From an uncultured Dysgonomonas sp. (lineage in GTDB: Bacteria; Bacteroidota; Bacteroidia; Bacteroidales; Dysgonomonadaceae), in assembly GCF_934668725.1 (NCBI RefSeq), contig NZ_CAKUOF010000003.1, forward strand, positions 124,001-188,000: 64,000 nt of DNA. The letters run 5' to 3'. Of the stretch, positions 63,708 to 64,000 are shown in pieces; the first letter of the stretch is position 1; every line of letters begins with the position of its first letter. The translations under genes and the position numbers were made by a program. Under the pieces are notes generated by a model, which had not been told where the DNA came from, searched no databases, and was given only the letters and a program-made list of their open reading frames with translations.

Positions 63708-64000
63708 TTAAATATCTTTATTAGTTGTTTGCTCTGTTTGAGGAATAGGCCAGATATAACCAGAATCAGTAGGTTTCACAGTAAGTGATCCTTTTTTAAA
63801 TGACTCACCTTTTCTTAATATATCTATACCTCTTATTCCTTCTCCAATTAACTCTAATCGTCTTTCATTAGAGATTGCCTCTTTTAGTGCATCTCCCGTT
63901 AAGGCGTCTACATTTAGAGGATCATCTGATGGAATAGAACGTGATCTAACTTGTTTCAGGTAACCTTTAGCTAAAGTTTCATTTGCTTCACCACCCAAAT
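63708..64000 (-). CDS. RagB/SusD-like lipoprotein, C-terminal part (cut by window edge)
   Basis: The last 97 codons of a SusD-family nutrient-binding protein. Features are LAKGYLKQVRSRS, the conserved ISNERRLELIGEGIRGIDIL (ERRxEL signature) and the C-terminal IWPIPQTEQTTNKDI (IP..E..TN type). The start lies outside the window. An adjacent SusC-like receptor gene would be expected upstream, beyond the right edge. Confidence 0.9.
   Translation of the reverse strand, partial: LGGEANETLAKGYLKQVRSRSIPSDDPLNVDALTGDALKEAISNERRLELIGEGIRGIDILRKGESFKKGSLTVKPTDSGYIWPIPQTEQTTNKDI

Overview
The window is an AT-rich chromosomal segment of a Bacteroidota bacterium, most like a Bacteroidales member of the Dysgonomonas/Bacteroides type. 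Support comes from TAnnTTTG -7 promoter boxes, weak Shine-Dalgarno signals, a SusD fragment, TonB-dependent receptors, GH3 and GH92 glycosidases, a DUF5686 barrel and a double-glycine peptide export cluster. Genus is inferred from gene content only.

Layout. 1-0.9 kb: two MmcQ/YjbR paralogues and YraN. 1-5.8 kb: a GH3 glycosidase and TonB-dependent receptor operon. 6-13.6 kb: housekeeping genes (pyrH, frr, DUF1015, rsgA, DUF2809, cls, folC). 13.8-20.8 kb: a complete pstSCAB-phoU-phoB-phoR phosphate regulon with a tandem PHO-box-like operator. 20.9-23.9 kb: yaaA, tadA, DUF763 and tRNA-His. 24-25.6 kb: two orphan lipoproteins, one with a beta-gamma-crystallin-like signature. 25.6-33.5 kb: a CusCBA/CzcCBA-type efflux operon with its two-component system. 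34-37.9 kb: a DUF5686 barrel and an acyltransferase. 37.9-39.7 kb: a LytS/LytTR system.

39.7-49.8 kb is the most interesting part: a RiPP (ribosomal peptide) cluster. Three very small minus-strand genes at 47313, 47077 and 46826 encode double-glycine leader peptides with unrelated cores. They are followed by a radical SAM/SPASM maturase with a PqqD-like N-terminus, an outer-membrane beta-barrel receptor, a C39-peptidase ABC exporter and a HlyD-like adaptor. A divergent histidine kinase/OmpR-type regulator pair lies upstream. Promoters of two precursors and of a separate 86-residue ORF at 49720 share direct repeats (RATAACMT on the gene strand), each ending exactly 20 bp before a TnnnTTTG -7 box. 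This suggests one regulon controlled by the neighbouring response regulator.

50-64 kb: an FtsX/MacB-type permease without an ATPase, holA, amn, an HsdR-N domain protein, an AhpD-like protein, a GH92 mannosidase, a 627-bp gap with unusual 9-bp repeats, twin metallophosphoesterases, a zinc metallopeptidase, purA, a Fur-family regulator and the C-terminus of a SusD-like protein cut by the window edge.

All four two-component systems have a nearby candidate operator of phased direct repeats. These were found by eye and would need a genome-wide motif search to confirm.
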